Shown in pieces: positions 11,645 through 26,737 of a DNA stretch of 64,000 nt. The translations under genes and the position numbers were made by a program. This DNA comes from Sipunculus nudus. Taxonomy: Eukaryota; Annelida; Sipuncula; Golfingiida; Sipunculidae. The notes under the pieces were generated by a model. The model saw only the letters and a list, made by a program, of their open reading frames with translations, was not told the origin of the DNA and did no database searches. Location: positions 72,340,926-72,404,925 of the forward strand of contig CM049309.1 in NCBI GenBank assembly GCA_026874595.1. Reading direction: 5' to 3'. Positions within the stretch are counted from its first letter, which is position 1. Every line of letters begins with the position of its first letter.

Positions 11645-14600
11645 CTATCTAACATTCTATAAAATATACTTTAATGTCACTTTAATCTCAAGTCCATGAA
11701 GTTACTTGTCAAGTCCATCAAGTTGCACTACAAGGTATTTTTTAAGGAAAATTGAAACTGTATAAACTTATAATTAAGCGTTTCACGTAACACAAAAATG
11801 GGGCCACCCTATTAAGCGTACCACCCATCTACCGATTTTTTGCCGACCGGCCGGAAAATGGGTCAGTAGATCTGTGGATGTTTCTTAATGTTCGGCAGGG
11901 AAAATCTGCTGCAAAAATTATGGACAATATCAAGGATAATCCGGGCGATTTTTATCCGGCCGAAAAATGCGGCAGATGTGATGACGGAACTGAACAAGGG
12001 GCCATGGGTCATGACACTGAGCCGACTGGCATGTTTACAATGTGTCCTTGCACAGGCAACTCATTAAGATAATGTATGTGGCATCATAAGTCAAGCATAT
12101 GAGCTGAAGTGCATCAAGACCCAGAAGCACACCAAATTTGATGACAACCCATTCAGCTGTCCTGAGGAATCTGGCAATTTGTGTGTATTTTGCATTATTT
12201 CTTGGGTGCTCAAACATGGCCTGTTACTCAGATAATACAGGTCACAGTGACCTAATTTCTGGTTTCTGAGGAGAACTTTAGAGGAACTCTCGGGATGTTA
12301 AGCAATTAGATTCTAGGTCCAATGGTTATGATTTGTGCCCTGCTTTGTTATCAAATTTTCAATTATTATGGGGGTGCTTATAAGCCCCCTAGCTTGGAGA
12401 ATATGGGTAACAGAGACCTAATTTAAATTTTCCAAGGAGACTTTTCATGGACCTCCCTGGATGTCAACACAGAAGATTCTATGTCCAATGGTAAAGATTT
12501 GTGCCCTGCTTTGGTATAAAATTTTCCATTATTCTAGGGGGTTCTTATAAGCCCCATAGCTTGGAAAATATGTGTAACAGAGGCCTAATTTCAGGTTTCC
12601 AAGGAGATTTTTCATGGACCTGTCTGGATGTCAAGTTTGAAGATTCCATGTCCAGCGGTTACGATTTGTGCCTTATTAACGGACAGACGACCGGAAGACC
12701 AAAAGCTTCTAGATCCAGACGTTACAATTTGTGCCCTGTTAACATATGACCACATCTTTAACTGTCTCAAAAATAGAGAACAAAATTGTAAAAAATCGAA
12801 AAAAATACAGGTGGCGCTACCAGTCTGCATAAAATTATGAAACACTTCATGATTAATATTCATGCAAAAAATCATGGTGATCAATGCATTAGATGTTCAG
12901 ACATTTGAGCTTTTGTATCAAATTTTCCATTATTCTGGGGGGGGGGGGGGGCCCATAGCTCGAAGAATATGGATAACAGAGATCTTATTCCAGGTTTCAA
13001 GGGGAGATTTTTCTCGGACGGCCGGAAGACCGGACAACCGGACGGACGACGGACTAAGAGTGATTACTAAAGCTCAGATGACTTACAGTCAGCTGAGCTA
13101 AAAATTAGCTGAACAATTTAGTTTCTTTAATAATTAATGACGACATTAGCAATCCAGAGGACGAAACAAAAGTGATAAAAAAGGTCGGAAGAATCTGGTG
13201 ATGACCAATCTAGAACGACAGGTGTGCGGGCATTTTCCGGGCGGCGAGACTTGTAGTTTTTTCCGACCGCTAAAAAAAAATCTGCCGGCAAAGTTGGCAG
13301 ATTGGAAGCCGGCTTATTGCAGAAATCTTACATATTATTTGCGAACTCTTACCAGAGTCAGTTACATGGAGAATCTTGCTTTTTTATTTTTATGGCCGGA
13401 AAAATCTGCAAGTAACTTTGAAGTCTCGCCGGCCGGCATATACCCGTACACCTGCCGATTTAGCGTGCACATCACAAATTTTTCCGCCAAATTTAGTCGC
13501 TTCGGCTTTCATCCCCGCATATGTGGAACTGTTATTGTCGTCATTATTGATGAGATAAGGAAAAATTGGCTGGCTTTCATCCCCGCATATGTGGAACTGT
13601 TATTGTCGTCATTATTGATGAGATGGTGATCAATGCATTAGATGTTCAGACATTTGAGCTTTTGTATCAAAATTGGCTGGCTTTCATCCCCGCATATGTG
13701 GAACTGTTATTGTCGTCATTATTGATGAGATAAGGAAAAATTGGCTGTTTTTTTACCCCATCATCACAACTGCCCATTTTCCCAGCAAGATAAAAAAATC
13801 GGCCGGAAAATCTTGCAACTGTCAAATATTTTTGCAGCCAACTTTTCAAGTCCGATTTTTAAAATAATTGGCATCTGAAGCCGGCGGCTCACTTACCGAT
13901 TTTATCGGCCGATTCATAGGATCGGCCGACTATGTACCGACGGGGGTACATTGTCGTATAGTGTGACACCCCAAGCGACGCGATTTTGTCGGCGTCGGCG
14001 TGAAAAATCGCTGTCGCCAGGAGTCTGGCACTGTCAAAGAAAATCGGCCGATTTTGTCGGGCGATTACCGAAATCGTGTAGTGAGCCAATGTTTGCGACA
14101 AAGTCGGCCGATTTTGTTTATTTTTGTATGTCAGAGTTCACGTTTTGTACGTTGTCACTATTAGTCATAATAAGTATATATTGTATAATGATATATTTCT
14201 ATATTTTAAAAAGAAATAAAGACAGATATGGTACAGATTTAAATTTCATGTATATCTAAAAGACGACCTGTAATTTATTAATCATTATAAAGGAGTATCC
14301 ATTGATATAATTACAATGTGCGAACATTTCTGTAAACATAAGACTGAACGAACAAGGTGTATGTTTGCAAACGCCTATTTATTGCTGGCTGTTTAGCAAT
14401 CCTTCCGAGTTACTCTGAACAATTCACCCAAGCTTATGTAAGAGTTTCCTGGGAAAAATAACACAAATCAATATTTACATCTCAGGGATGGCAATAATCA
14501 ACTGTATATCTGCTTGTAATCTCTAACCATCATTATAAATTTCTTTCCTTAATATGGTTTTTTGTCCCATCACAGTGTTTTGTCCTATCACAGATTCTCC

Positions 14601-17600
14601 TTAAAGTTAGCAAAAACAAAGGTGCCAGAGAAGAAAGTGTATAAATAAAATAATAAGCCCAAATTAAGAGGAAATGAGAGAAGACATGAATGAATAGCCG
14701 AAAACTTTTGAGTGATACAACATCCAGTCCAGTGCACGCAGCATACCAGTCCTGATGTTTACAGGTAACCCAATAGGCTAAAGCGTGAACGGATCTCTGG
14801 TATACACTTAATCTTTTTCACGGAGTCGGCGGCATTGGTGGTGATGCTGTACTTTAATACGTTTAATATATTTTATCTGACATAAAAGAGAGTCGCCAGA
14901 TATATAACTGATCATCACTTGCTGCGGGAATTAATAATATAGATTAAAACCTAATCACGCAACATATCTGCTGCTGTTGGCGTTTGTTGTGCACGTGTAG
15001 CAGTCAAATGAAAAAGGATGATAAATTGTTTCTGGTTTAGACAGGACAGAAGAAAAAAAAAACATATCACTTCTTTGAATTTCTAGAAACAGGAAATCCT
15101 AGAAATCACACAAACATGCAAGTAGAATGTCATTTTCTAAATTAGAGTTCGTGTCTGGTGAAATAGCCCTTCTTAATGTAGTATCATGATGGTGGATGTT
15201 CGGTTTTACCAAATCCTGCAGATCAGCCGCAGCATTCGTTTAAAGGGGTTAAGACCAATCCTTTCGGACATTTTCCGGACCTGGGGACCTTTCTTAAGGT
15301 TTTGTTATTAGTGCTCCTGGGTTGGACCCCTCTTTTCTTAAATCCTGGACCCGCCCCTGAGATATGCGGAGAAAACCATTAAATTGATGATGGACGGTTC
15401 ATACCTCCTGTCTCATTCGCATACAAGTGTATTATTTACATGCCACTAGTTCATCTCTTCTTTCAAGCCAAGGTTTAACCGACAGGTCACTCTCCCGCCA
15501 CAGTATACTTTTCTTTGGACAAGCCACAAAGCGAACAAATATTTCCTTTTATTTTTTTCTCATAGAAAGCTCTGTATCAGATCTCTATAATGAGACAGAC
15601 TCCTTCGCCGATAATCGAGAGGTGGGAACAAGCGCGTCGGTAAATGTGACACCGAAAATCGGCCAACTAAACCAAGCCGATTTTCAGCCGATTTTGAGAA
15701 AATCTGCCCAAAAAATCGCCCGACAATATCGCTTGATAAAATCGGGTAGAGAACACCCGGCTTAGCCGATCCCAACGATTTTCGGTAGAGAAGAGGCCGG
15801 CTTAATATCGGATAGGGAAATGAAACGGGCTTCCAGGTATCCTATATGGTCTCTTTGACTAGAGAGGGCTTTCCAGGAAAATTTACAAAACATGATGATG
15901 TCCTGATATTCTAGTATTTTGGTGTCGTCCATTGATTTTTTTTATTTGTTACATACCTAGGCGTATAAACTTTGAAAATGGAAGAGTGATCTTATAAGGG
16001 TAATATTAATGGTAAGTATAGCATTTGTAATATTACCTTCCCAATATTGTTAATATGAAGCATTGCATTACACAAATGACATATTCACGCTTTTAACTTT
16101 ATATTTGACTAAACACTTTATATGTAACAATATGGCATGCATGTTTGGTTGGAAATGTTAAGGTTTTATATAATGTTGCGAATTCAAAATATGGTAAGAT
16201 AATAAAACAGGTAAGTGTTACTGACCCTGCCGGACAGTTGTTATTCTCTGTGATAGTACATGTCGTAGAGTCCAGCCAGGAGTTCCTCTCCCACAGTTCT
16301 TCCTCTATGTGTATTCTCATCTGTACACGACGTTCCTGGGCCACGGAAGTGAACATGTTCAGGCCAGTCAGCATCTCCACGTCACGGACACGGGCGGTGT
16401 TCATTTGCATGAAGTGAAATGTGTCGTTCTCCTGACGAAAAGACACGTCATTCAGTTTCGTCATCATACTGTTTAATTTTATTTAATTTATAATCAATTC
16501 CACTAAGCTCCGTTTTGTCTTCTTCAAATATGCAAAATTGTATTCGTTTATTTATAAGACTAAAAATAGTTTAGAATTCCTTAAACAAGAAAAGCCAAAA
16601 TACTTGTATAGACAAAATAAATATCCCAGAACATTCTCATCAGCCTAAACGATTAAACAAAAATATCAATTTTCCCAATGCAACACTCGTCCCCTCCTCA
16701 TATTATGTAAAACTGCATGGATCTGTTAATATGATTACAAATTGACTAGTTTATTAAGAAGAGAAAAGCCGGTAAAGTAACAAGGGTGCTTGGTACGTTT
16801 GAATCTATCCTAACAACTAAATAATTAAGGCAGCAATAAAATCATTCTAACCTTACTACTTACAAATTTACAAAGATTTTTATTCTTTTAATTGCCTTTA
16901 TTTGAAACTGGTGTGAAAACTGGAGTTTTGAACAATTTTACCTGTTCAGAAATTTAATATATATATTATAAAGCTCAATCTTTATCTGGATTTGGGGACG
17001 ATATGGACTTACCCTGCAGTTGCCTACTCCGTGTTTATGGGGTAAGACCATGGCCATGGGTTGTGGGTGTTGACAGGTGTTGTCTGCTTGGAGGTTATCA
17101 CACTTGCTCAGGATGACGAAGAAATGTGACGGGATGGTGATGTTAGCGTTACCTGCACGGCTACATAATAAAATACAGTTAAAACACGAAATTACGACCA
17201 TTTACGATACCTTGACAATGTGGTAACCATTCGGAGGTGATCGTCTAGGTGAGGTCTCATATAAAGAGCAAAAACAATCGGGACCGTGAATAAATGGTCG
17301 TTATTTTGAGTTGGTCGCTAAACCGAGGCTGTCGTTAGGCGAGGTTTTACCGTATACATTCGCACTTCCCAAGTATCATTAGCTTATAACCTTTAACATG
17401 TATTTCGTAGAAAAAATAACAGACAATGCAAGGGGAGCCTATGCATTATATTCAGTGTAAGGAACACCCGATGTAACAAGAAGCACAATTTCAAATCACT
17501 GAATTTTCTAGAGCTCTGATACTAGATCACTTAAATTTATAAATCTATCGAGTTCAAAAATGTCGTTTTGGACTGTTCTATGGCCCAGTTTTCATTCTCG

Positions 17601-20600
17601 CGTCACTTAACATTGTTAATACCCTTGTTGTTAATAACAAAATGACATCGATGTACAGTTACAGTATATACATTAAGTAAAAGTTAGATAGCTACACCTA
17701 AGTACTTATCTATGTATCTATGTATATAGAAGAAATCCTCACTGTCTGATTGACGCCAGAGGGTCCCGGTGCCCGTCGGCGTCGTAGTCAAACAGAGGAC
17801 CGGCTGTAACCTGTACCGTCTCATACTTATAGGAGTACTCCTCAACCAGCTCCATTGCGTCCCGCCATACACCTACAGAATACGTATTAGATTTCGTAAT
17901 GATATCCAATGGCCATAAACCTACATAATACTATTAGATTTCGGAATGATAACCCCTGGCCATTTACCTACACAATACGTATTAGATTTCGGAATGATAA
18001 CCGCTAGCCATTCACCTACAGAATACGTATTAGATTTAGTAAGGATAACCCGTGGCCATACACCTAATAGTACGTATTAGATTTCGAAATGATATCCTCT
18101 GGACATACACCTACATAATACGTATTAGAGTTAGTAATGATATCCCAATGCAATACACCTACATAATACGTATAAAAGTTAGTAATGATAAACCCTGGCC
18201 ATACACCTACATAATACGTATAAGAGTTAGTAATGATAACCCCTAGCCATACACCTACATAATACGTATTAGAGGTAGTAATGATAACCCCTGGCCACAG
18301 GCGTACAAGTAGGTGTAATAAAATGGACATGAGTCAAAAATTAATTTATAAAAAATATAAATAGGTCGAATTAAAATTGTATTATTATACAACTTTCTGT
18401 ATGATGATGAAAGAATCGTGAATGCTCAGGATAAAGTGGATTTAACACTTCATGTTGCCATGTATCAGTTCAGCTTAAGGATTATGATGAAGATACCTTC
18501 TGCAAACCCTCTGTACATTGGGACGAGATTTGAAGAGATCAGTGAATCAAACTGAGAATCGGTGGAAGTTGCGAAGCCTGGAATTTAAAGAAATCAAATT
18601 AAAATACAGGCACAGTGCTCACTGTAGGAACACATGGGTGTTGCTGTCTTCAAGTAAGCGTTATATATACAATGTAGGAGTACCTCAAAGTAAATCGAAT
18701 AGGTTGGCCTTAATTTTTTATTTAAACATTTTATATTAAATAGATTCATTGTAAGAAACTTGTCCCAGATCTCGGATTATGATCTTTTGAAGACATTTAA
18801 TGTCAACTACTATGGACGTTTCAGATAAACTTTATCGAAACATATCTCTGATCACGCAACTAAAAAAGGGTGTTTATCCAACAACATGTACCCTATTTTT
18901 CACGTCATCTTGTTCTCATCTGCTCTCTGTCAGGTTATGTATAAAAACTTCCTTCGACATCGTCTGTTTTTAATTTTAAATTTAAATATTTACCACTTAA
19001 TTCATCCTTTTTTTATCTAAATATGCTAAAGAACTTCTAAAGATTATAAATTAAACAGATATCATGACATTATAATGATATTATTAATATTAGTATGAAC
19101 GATGTATTCAAAAAATGTCTGGAAGAATCAACCTCACCCGGTGGAAATAGGAAGCCCGGTACAATGTCCTTTTCTTGGTCGGTGTAGGAAGAACACTCGG
19201 TTCTCTTGTTGAGCGGGAGACGAACATCTGGCCGTAAACAGTCCGGAAGCTGAAGATCAAGGCGGGATTTCAGGTTTGGTCTCTCGTACCCGGGCTTAAA
19301 CAAAAGTTCAAACAAAACATTAGAGACTCGTGTTTTAAGGATTTAACGTGATAAAGGCACCCATTAACATAAAACAACAGTAATGTCAGCTTGAAGTTTT
19401 TACTGGTGCCAAACTTTTATTACCTTACAACGTAGGGAAGTGAGTATTTTAATAGACCTACAACAATGAAGATCACTATCGTGAGATACCGACTTGCAAA
19501 AAATCGATGGTGGTAAATATTACTTAAATAAAAATGTTTTGCGTTATAATAATTGATTAAAGGTTTCAGTTTGTTGGAATGAACAAACCATTGCTCTGTA
19601 AAAATACGTTCCTGCTCAGGATTGTTGTCCTAAATGCGTTTAAACGATGACATAGTGCGGTCGAGGTGACCTTCACCTTTCTCTTGAGCTGGTAGGCTGT
19701 CCATAGGGGCATGCGAAACTCGTGGCTGTAACCGCTGACGTAATCAGACTGGTTTAGCTGGCAGGGCTGAGTGTCAGTGAAGTTCACTTCTGGTGTCCCT
19801 GTCGGCAGGTTCTGGCGCAGGGATGAGGCAGTTTGCCGATCATTCAGATTCAGCTGATCATTCAGCTCTTTCACAGATTTAGATGTGTGATTCTGGAAAC
19901 AGTAAGGAAATAATACAGCAGAGATCCTCCAACCAAACGACACAGTTCTATTACTTAGTCTCATATATATTTGAGTGGTATAAGGATGATATTCCATCCC
20001 TTCAATATTTTCTTTTAAATTAGGCAACTTCATCCCTATATTTCCATCACTTGGTTTTGCATTTATGCCAGTAAATTAGCAAAACAGTTTATCAGGCCGA
20101 TCATCAAGAGTTAAAATATGCACGATGGCAAGTGAATGGTTCAGTCTTGAAAAACTAACCGTGCTTATCACATGGTCGGTCATCTCCATTTCCCCGGTGA
20201 CATATTCAGTCGGTATTACATGCTTTGAACACGCTATGCAATGCCTCTCCTTCTGCACCGAAGCAGGTACAATATGTTCCAAACTTTAAAGACCTAACCT
20301 TACACTTGTTAACATTGGAAGCAAACGACACCTCGGCCATCTGCAAGACGTTTCATAGAGAGTTAAGCTTCTAAAGAAAAGCAATAGACTGAGTATAATA
20401 TCAAATGAACATTACGTCCGTCACATGCATTGATTGGGCTTATCAACCTTTCATTCGATATATGATGTAATTAAATACCTGACATTCAAGCTTCCTGAAT
20501 AGACTTATGGGGGCATTGGCATTAGATATGTAGGAAGCGTGATATCTGTATGTACATTCATTGTATAACACGTACCGCCCTTCCCGGACATGTACAAGTT

Positions 20601-21220
20601 GTACTGTTCCGCCGGTTTTCTTCTTCTGCTGGGGTCGGGTATGGACAGTTAGAATAAGCGCCCACTGGTTGCGGCGGAGAGGACAAGGGCGGAGGACTTT
20701 TCATCAGATGTCTCAAGGCTCCAGCCGTGCCGTTGTTTGGGGAAGATGTTACATTCATCAGATCTAAAATGCATTAAAATACACTGATCCAATTTCTAGC
20801 GTATATGTACTGAAATATGAGGGACAGATTACGAGCTTTAAAGAAAAGAATATGATCTCATATATCAGTTAACAATCTGATAAGTCCCCGCTAAGTCAAT
20901 TCATGGACGTCTAGTGTAGATTTCTATGATTTATATAGAATTATCAGAAAGTATAGAAAATAAAATATTTTTGTAGACTAGGAACGGACTTTGTGTCAAG
21001 CATTGCTGCTGTCTCGATGAAACAAGTTCTGCCCAATGGCATAGTACAATATCATTACATTTTACGAAAACAGGAGTGTTAAATATTTAATACAGCAATA
21101 CAATATAAACGACGATTTACAATAATATTTGATGAAGCAAATAGAACATCATAAAAATGAAACATGTTTTTAAAATGTGCTTGCTAGCTATATTGCATAT
21201 TTTATACACACATTTATAAA

Positions 21221-21266
<46 letters not shown>

Positions 21267-21422
21267 TATAAGCGTGGGTAATGATAAAGAGTGACGCCTT
21301 TTAGATAGACTAACTTGTTTATTAATATGTTTATTAAACTAACAAGTCTAGTTAAATTAAAAGGCGTCACTCTTTAGCTTACGCTTCTTCTACAGACTAA
21401 TACGCTTATACCACTTATTGTT

Positions 21423-21453
<31 letters not shown>

Positions 21454-24400
21454 ATACGCAAACAACAGCTTAGAAAAGTATCCTACCGCCCATTAGGTTG
21501 TAGAGCTCAATGCTGTCAAACGGTACAACTTGTATTTGCTGTGCGATATCTCTTCCATAGGCCAGAAATAAGGACTACAATACAGATCAACCACAATCAC
21601 CTCACACAGAATTTTCAATAAAAATGTAAGTATAAGGAAAAGGATGTAAGCTGAATAATGGTATGGCACCCTGAGAGTAACAATAAATATATTATTTTTC
21701 TTCTTTAAACCCAACCAACGTAACCCACCCTTATGTTCATTATAACTTAATTGTCAACTACGTTTCTGCAAATTCCGTTTGAAGAAGAGTCTGGCTCGGT
21801 CGGTGTACGTTGCGCTGGAAACAAGGTCAGATTAGACAGTCTTAAGGATGATTGACATGCATCACAAACGTGCTGGGGATATAACTAGGACCCTGAATGT
21901 GTGTAGGAGCCAATTAGATGTATGGCCTGATAAGATTACTAACGTCGGAATGCGTATCTAACAGTCATTGAATCCATAAAATATTCTGTAACTGTACTCA
22001 CGTTCATACTCTGGAGAAGCTGGTCATATCCATGGTCACCTGATGAACAGTCTTCCTGATTTTCATGTCTGTAATACACACAAAAAAAATGAAATGAAAC
22101 TGCTTTGTAAGTATTAATTTTGTCATTATGAGCATAGTTTTGCACCAAGTCTCTTTTAATTTTGTTGTTTTTGTTGTGTGTCAAACACAATCGAACAATT
22201 TCCAATATGTCATTGATATGAACAGTAAAATCATGTGTTTTTAACATCTTAATATTTATTTCCTCCCGGTAATATCAACATTGTCAACATTTTTGCTGAT
22301 TGTGTATGGTTGATAAAAAAAATTCTTGTCTGGTTTTATTAATCCTTTATATCGCAGCTAGACGGGAATACAATGCCACGGTATTATAAATGATGTATCT
22401 AGTAAATCTCTTGATCCTTGAGATTAATGAACTCATTTACTAGTCTTTCATTCGACATGAAGCTATGTCATGACAGCTATGTATAAGGCCATAAACTAAA
22501 ATTTTGTTAAATGAATTCACCGCTCCCATATTTTGTGGATCCCCAGTTTTTTTAAGACTAGGTCCTTGGTTAAGTTGCTAATTTAAGCTCTGGCACAGTT
22601 TCTGTAAAAGATTTCTTAAAGGTATGAAAATGGACTATAATTTGTGTTGATCATTTGCATCATTTCAAGAAATGGAGAAAACTTTCGTATTTTCTAGGCA
22701 AACTTGGCTCTATTCTAAATTTTTTACCTCGACCAGTGAAAAAAAAATATATATTAAATCGCCCGCTCGTACCATATTTTTGGTTCCCAGAGTCAGTAAA
22801 ACAATATTTTGTGTGCGGGCGAGGTATTATATTCACAGTCGCCAGAAATTTTGTTTGATTTCAAAGGCTAATACCCAGGCCTGTCAATGTGTACACATCT
22901 GTCGAACAACTCTACAATATGCTTAGAATTAAGGAGAGGAATGACCTATTTATCTATAAATTTAAACCTTCTGATTAGCCACTTGGCTTTCACGTCCATG
23001 ATGACCTCATCAATACGGGGGTTGTTGGCATAGTGACGGCGGCGTGGTATGTCCTCCTTCTTGTTAACTTCCATGTACTCGTTCCTGCACTGTAAGGTCT
23101 CCACTATCTGGTCAGGAGTATCTGGGGAATAATTGACCCAACACTGACCTTTATTTGCATATTCAGGTTCTGAACTTCATTATCCACGGACCAATCAAGT
23201 AGCCGTAAACATGCCCATAATGTCATTTCCACCATATTGGTCAGTAAAGATATCAATTATTTAAGATCCTTAGTAAAAGTTGCATTGTGTATCAAACATG
23301 TATACACTGTTTTAAGATACCTCCAATATACTGGAGAATTTACAGTTATATCTATTCCCAGTTTCCCAGCATTAAATGTTTATGATGATTCTAAATCAGA
23401 AGTTGTCAGGGGCGGACATAGTACTTTAGAAAGAGGAAGGGGTGGGGGGGGGGGGAGTATCACCCTGGCCATATTGAACAAGGGAACGCCAGATGACTTG
23501 ATACATGACTGTCGGCTGCAGAAGCAGGGAAGAAACGGAGCGAGGCTCTTTCTTCGGTGTTAAGCTTGATTTCCTTTGGTTAACATATCCAGGTTGAAAC
23601 AACGGGGGAGGGGGGGGGGGGCTGCTTATCCAAAAATCAGTTATTTTGTTTAACATAAATGTATACCCCGTCGTAACGGACAATTCTCGGGAATACCAGC
23701 AGTTCAGTAGTTATGTGGATATAGTTATGTAAAGCCGAAATATGCTGGAAGTGGCTCATAACAATTGTTATGCTACAGCAATGTTGTTTTTATATTGGGC
23801 GTGTTTTACATACATACATTTGGATGTTGGTATAACACAGGCCCACTCATAAAAGCATTATAAAATAAAGTATTGATGTACCTCCGCCGGGCTGTTCCAC
23901 AATCTTGCCATCTCTGTATACGTAGCTGCTCGTCATGCGGCCGTTAGCTCCGTCGTAGATGTAGTAGTTACTGGTGTTTACATACGAAGGTAGTCTGACC
24001 AAGCGACGACAGCTTGTCTCTTCCATACCTGCAAGGAAAATGTTGATTTAAAAATCATTTTATTCCCGCAAATACATTTAATATGGATTAATGATCACTA
24101 CTTGCAAATATTCAGCTTTAGGAATTGAGAAGATAATTGTATAGTTCCTGTATTTCCTAAAGTGGGTGGTGGCTGGGTTGATAAAGGGTTGAGAACACAT
24201 AATGCAAACTCTTAAAATGAGCTAAGTACCGATACACATCGGTCTGTCTATCACAGTTACACACAGTTGCATATACATATATAATACATATATAATAATT
24301 TATATATATAATGATATATATAATTACATAAAATGAAAAGAATTATTTGTAATGATCCTTGATGTTACATATATTTACAAATAAAATAGGTGTCACCGTG

Positions 24401-26690
24401 ATCAGCGACGATCATGATATTGATGCATTTATCCAGCTTCCTCCTCACCAGACCGTCCATCAGTAGCGAAATCATGCTGTCCACCTCGGCCAGCGTCTCG
24501 TCCACCTGAAGGTATTATATACCCACAATAAGTATTCACGAGAAAGACACATCGTCTCAGCATGGATATACAAGACAACGCAAATATAGAACATATAATG
24601 ATATTCTGATAAACAAAATATCAGAATAAACTATGTTCTAACAAAAATGATACCCTCGTATTTCACATTTAATATAATACATGGGAAATCCAATGGAGCA
24701 GGCATTTGAGTATATGGATTTTGCAAGTATTAAAGAAAACTATTTACCTTCTGACTTGCCGACAGATGTTCTTGTTCAATGTGTTCGGATAATTTCGGCG
24801 GATCCAAATATGTTACATAGTAATAAAAGAAAAGCCTGTCTACCTTGCGGTCGGCGTTTTCTGGGTTATTTTTAATGGGTCAAGGAATTATCTTTAGTCA
24901 ATAGACATTGGGTATCGGAATAGCCTTTAAAATATATTATATCTTGACATTGCTACGGGTATGGCCGTACTCGTGGTGCGCAAGGTTTGGTAATGGACAG
25001 AATACGCTAAGTGTCTTAGCATCGGTGCATCTACAATGGCAAATAATGGTAAATAGTCCTACTTATATTCGCACTGGTATATAACCCTAAAGCTCGCTCA
25101 CTTCGAAGGGTTATGTCTGAATTACACCGTTGAATGCTTGTCCTCTGAGTTAGCTTTAAAAATTAAAAAAAAAAGGGGGGGGGCGTGAGTTGTACTGTTG
25201 ATATGGCCAGCTTACTCAGCAACGTCAAAGTGGAAAGCTGAGAGGTGTTTAGTTTTATTGTGAACAATTTTGAAGAGGAATTTTGAGATAACAGAGATGA
25301 AATGGCCCAAGCTGTAAATTTGTAGATGCCACACCAAGCCCAGCGCTAAAGCATCTAAGAGACACGATCCAGCGTAGCTTCAGGTTCCCGGACCCAAGGC
25401 AAGAGGAGAAATCAGGCGATCCAGCAGAGCAGCAGCACCCACGCCTTCATTCAGCGTACAGGCTGTTTGGCGCCTGTCTAGAACCCATATAACGAATGAC
25501 TAAAAGCCAATTTCAGCTTTCCTCATAAGCATATCCCCGTTGGGTAATGGACAATTTAATAAAAAATTGGAGATTTATTTATAACTGAACATACTCCACT
25601 TCCATAGGGCCCCTGCTGGTGACCGGTAGAGTCTGGCTCATGGAAATACAAAGCCATAAAATCAGGTCGCTGATTGGGAGGAAGGTCCAACCAGCCCAAG
25701 ACTTCAGCAACCCGGTCTCTGAATGGGACACCTCTGCAAAAAAGTTAACAATTTGATAATATGATTTTATTTTCCGTGGGCTAGAATTTTATAAGTTTTC
25801 TAGAACAACGAATGATGATTCAAATGTTCTACATTTGAATTAACATACCTTGGGGGATACTTGCAATAGTTGTAATATATATGTTTTTATGAATAATACT
25901 GGGACATCGGCAGGTATTCATTTTATCAAACCAAGGCGTTATGAGGGAATGTTTATAGATGTTCGTTTTTTATATTTGATGTGATGTTGCAGGTGTTATG
26001 AATTATGGTCGTAAATGGTAACACGATTAAAATACATGGAAATATAATATTTATTTCAATTACAAAGTTGAGGCTCATTATCAATCGTGGTCCAGTATAT
26101 TGTAAATATTGCGGTCTTTTTCAGTTACATGACAAGTATAATGGCAATAACTGCAAACTTACAGAAAAATCAAATGTATTGTTGAAAGTCTCACGCATGA
26201 AAAAATAGTTTCATAAATTTTCCACAATATTAACATGCTACCATATATTATTCTTACAAATTCTTTAGCACTGGAAGTGAAGTGCTCTTTTAACCAGATT
26301 GTGCATGAATAATACTTTAAAAGGAGATACTCACTGGTCGTAGGTGTAACAAATGTCCGGGTACATACCTGAAAATAGAAAATATTCAGATAGTCAGTCC
26401 ATGCTAACAATATAAATCATCCTGTATCTATATCTACAAATCTACGACATTGCTTACATTTTCCTTTATTTTACTCTGTTTTATTTTAATTAAATCAGGC
26501 CTTTACTTTTTTTTCAGATCCTTAATTTTCCCCTGTGTTTGTCTGACCAATACACCTCTAGTTTTAGTCCAGAACGTATCGTTATTCGTGTTCTGCTGAT
26601 GTTCACTATATAATTACATATTCGTTCTGAGGTAAATATATAAGAACATTATCCTTTGCTAGCGTAAATAATAAAAAAATCACTCCACTG

Positions 26691-26737
<47 letters not shown>

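Noticed and set aside
16099-16225. Read-through tail after exon 24 as the protein C-terminus
   Set aside because: Ends in non-conserved sequence; the CPAG motif and phase-2 donor fit a splice into B1 better. Kept as the main alternative.
18052-18330. Frames through the 48-bp array as a repeat protein
   Set aside because: Explained by a tandem repeat with period divisible by three; stops separate it from exon 22.
20159-20258. Possible ENPP exon (KERHCIACSKHVIPTEYV)
   Set aside because: In-phase joining from the 20304-20340 candidate gives a stop or needs an intron of about 41 nt, and relatives have no matching segment; exon 16 joins exon 19 in frame without it.
21745-21822. Possible ENPP exon in the exon 14-15 intron (ATYTDRARLFFKRN in one frame)
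   Set aside because: Phase does not match exon 14 and the frame closes; the true exon 15 at 21487-21574 has the right phase, length and motifs.
24681-24875. Plus-strand frame MGNPMEQAFEYMDF in the exon 10-11 intron
   Set aside because: No recognised family, no splice or promoter support; probably chance or old element debris.
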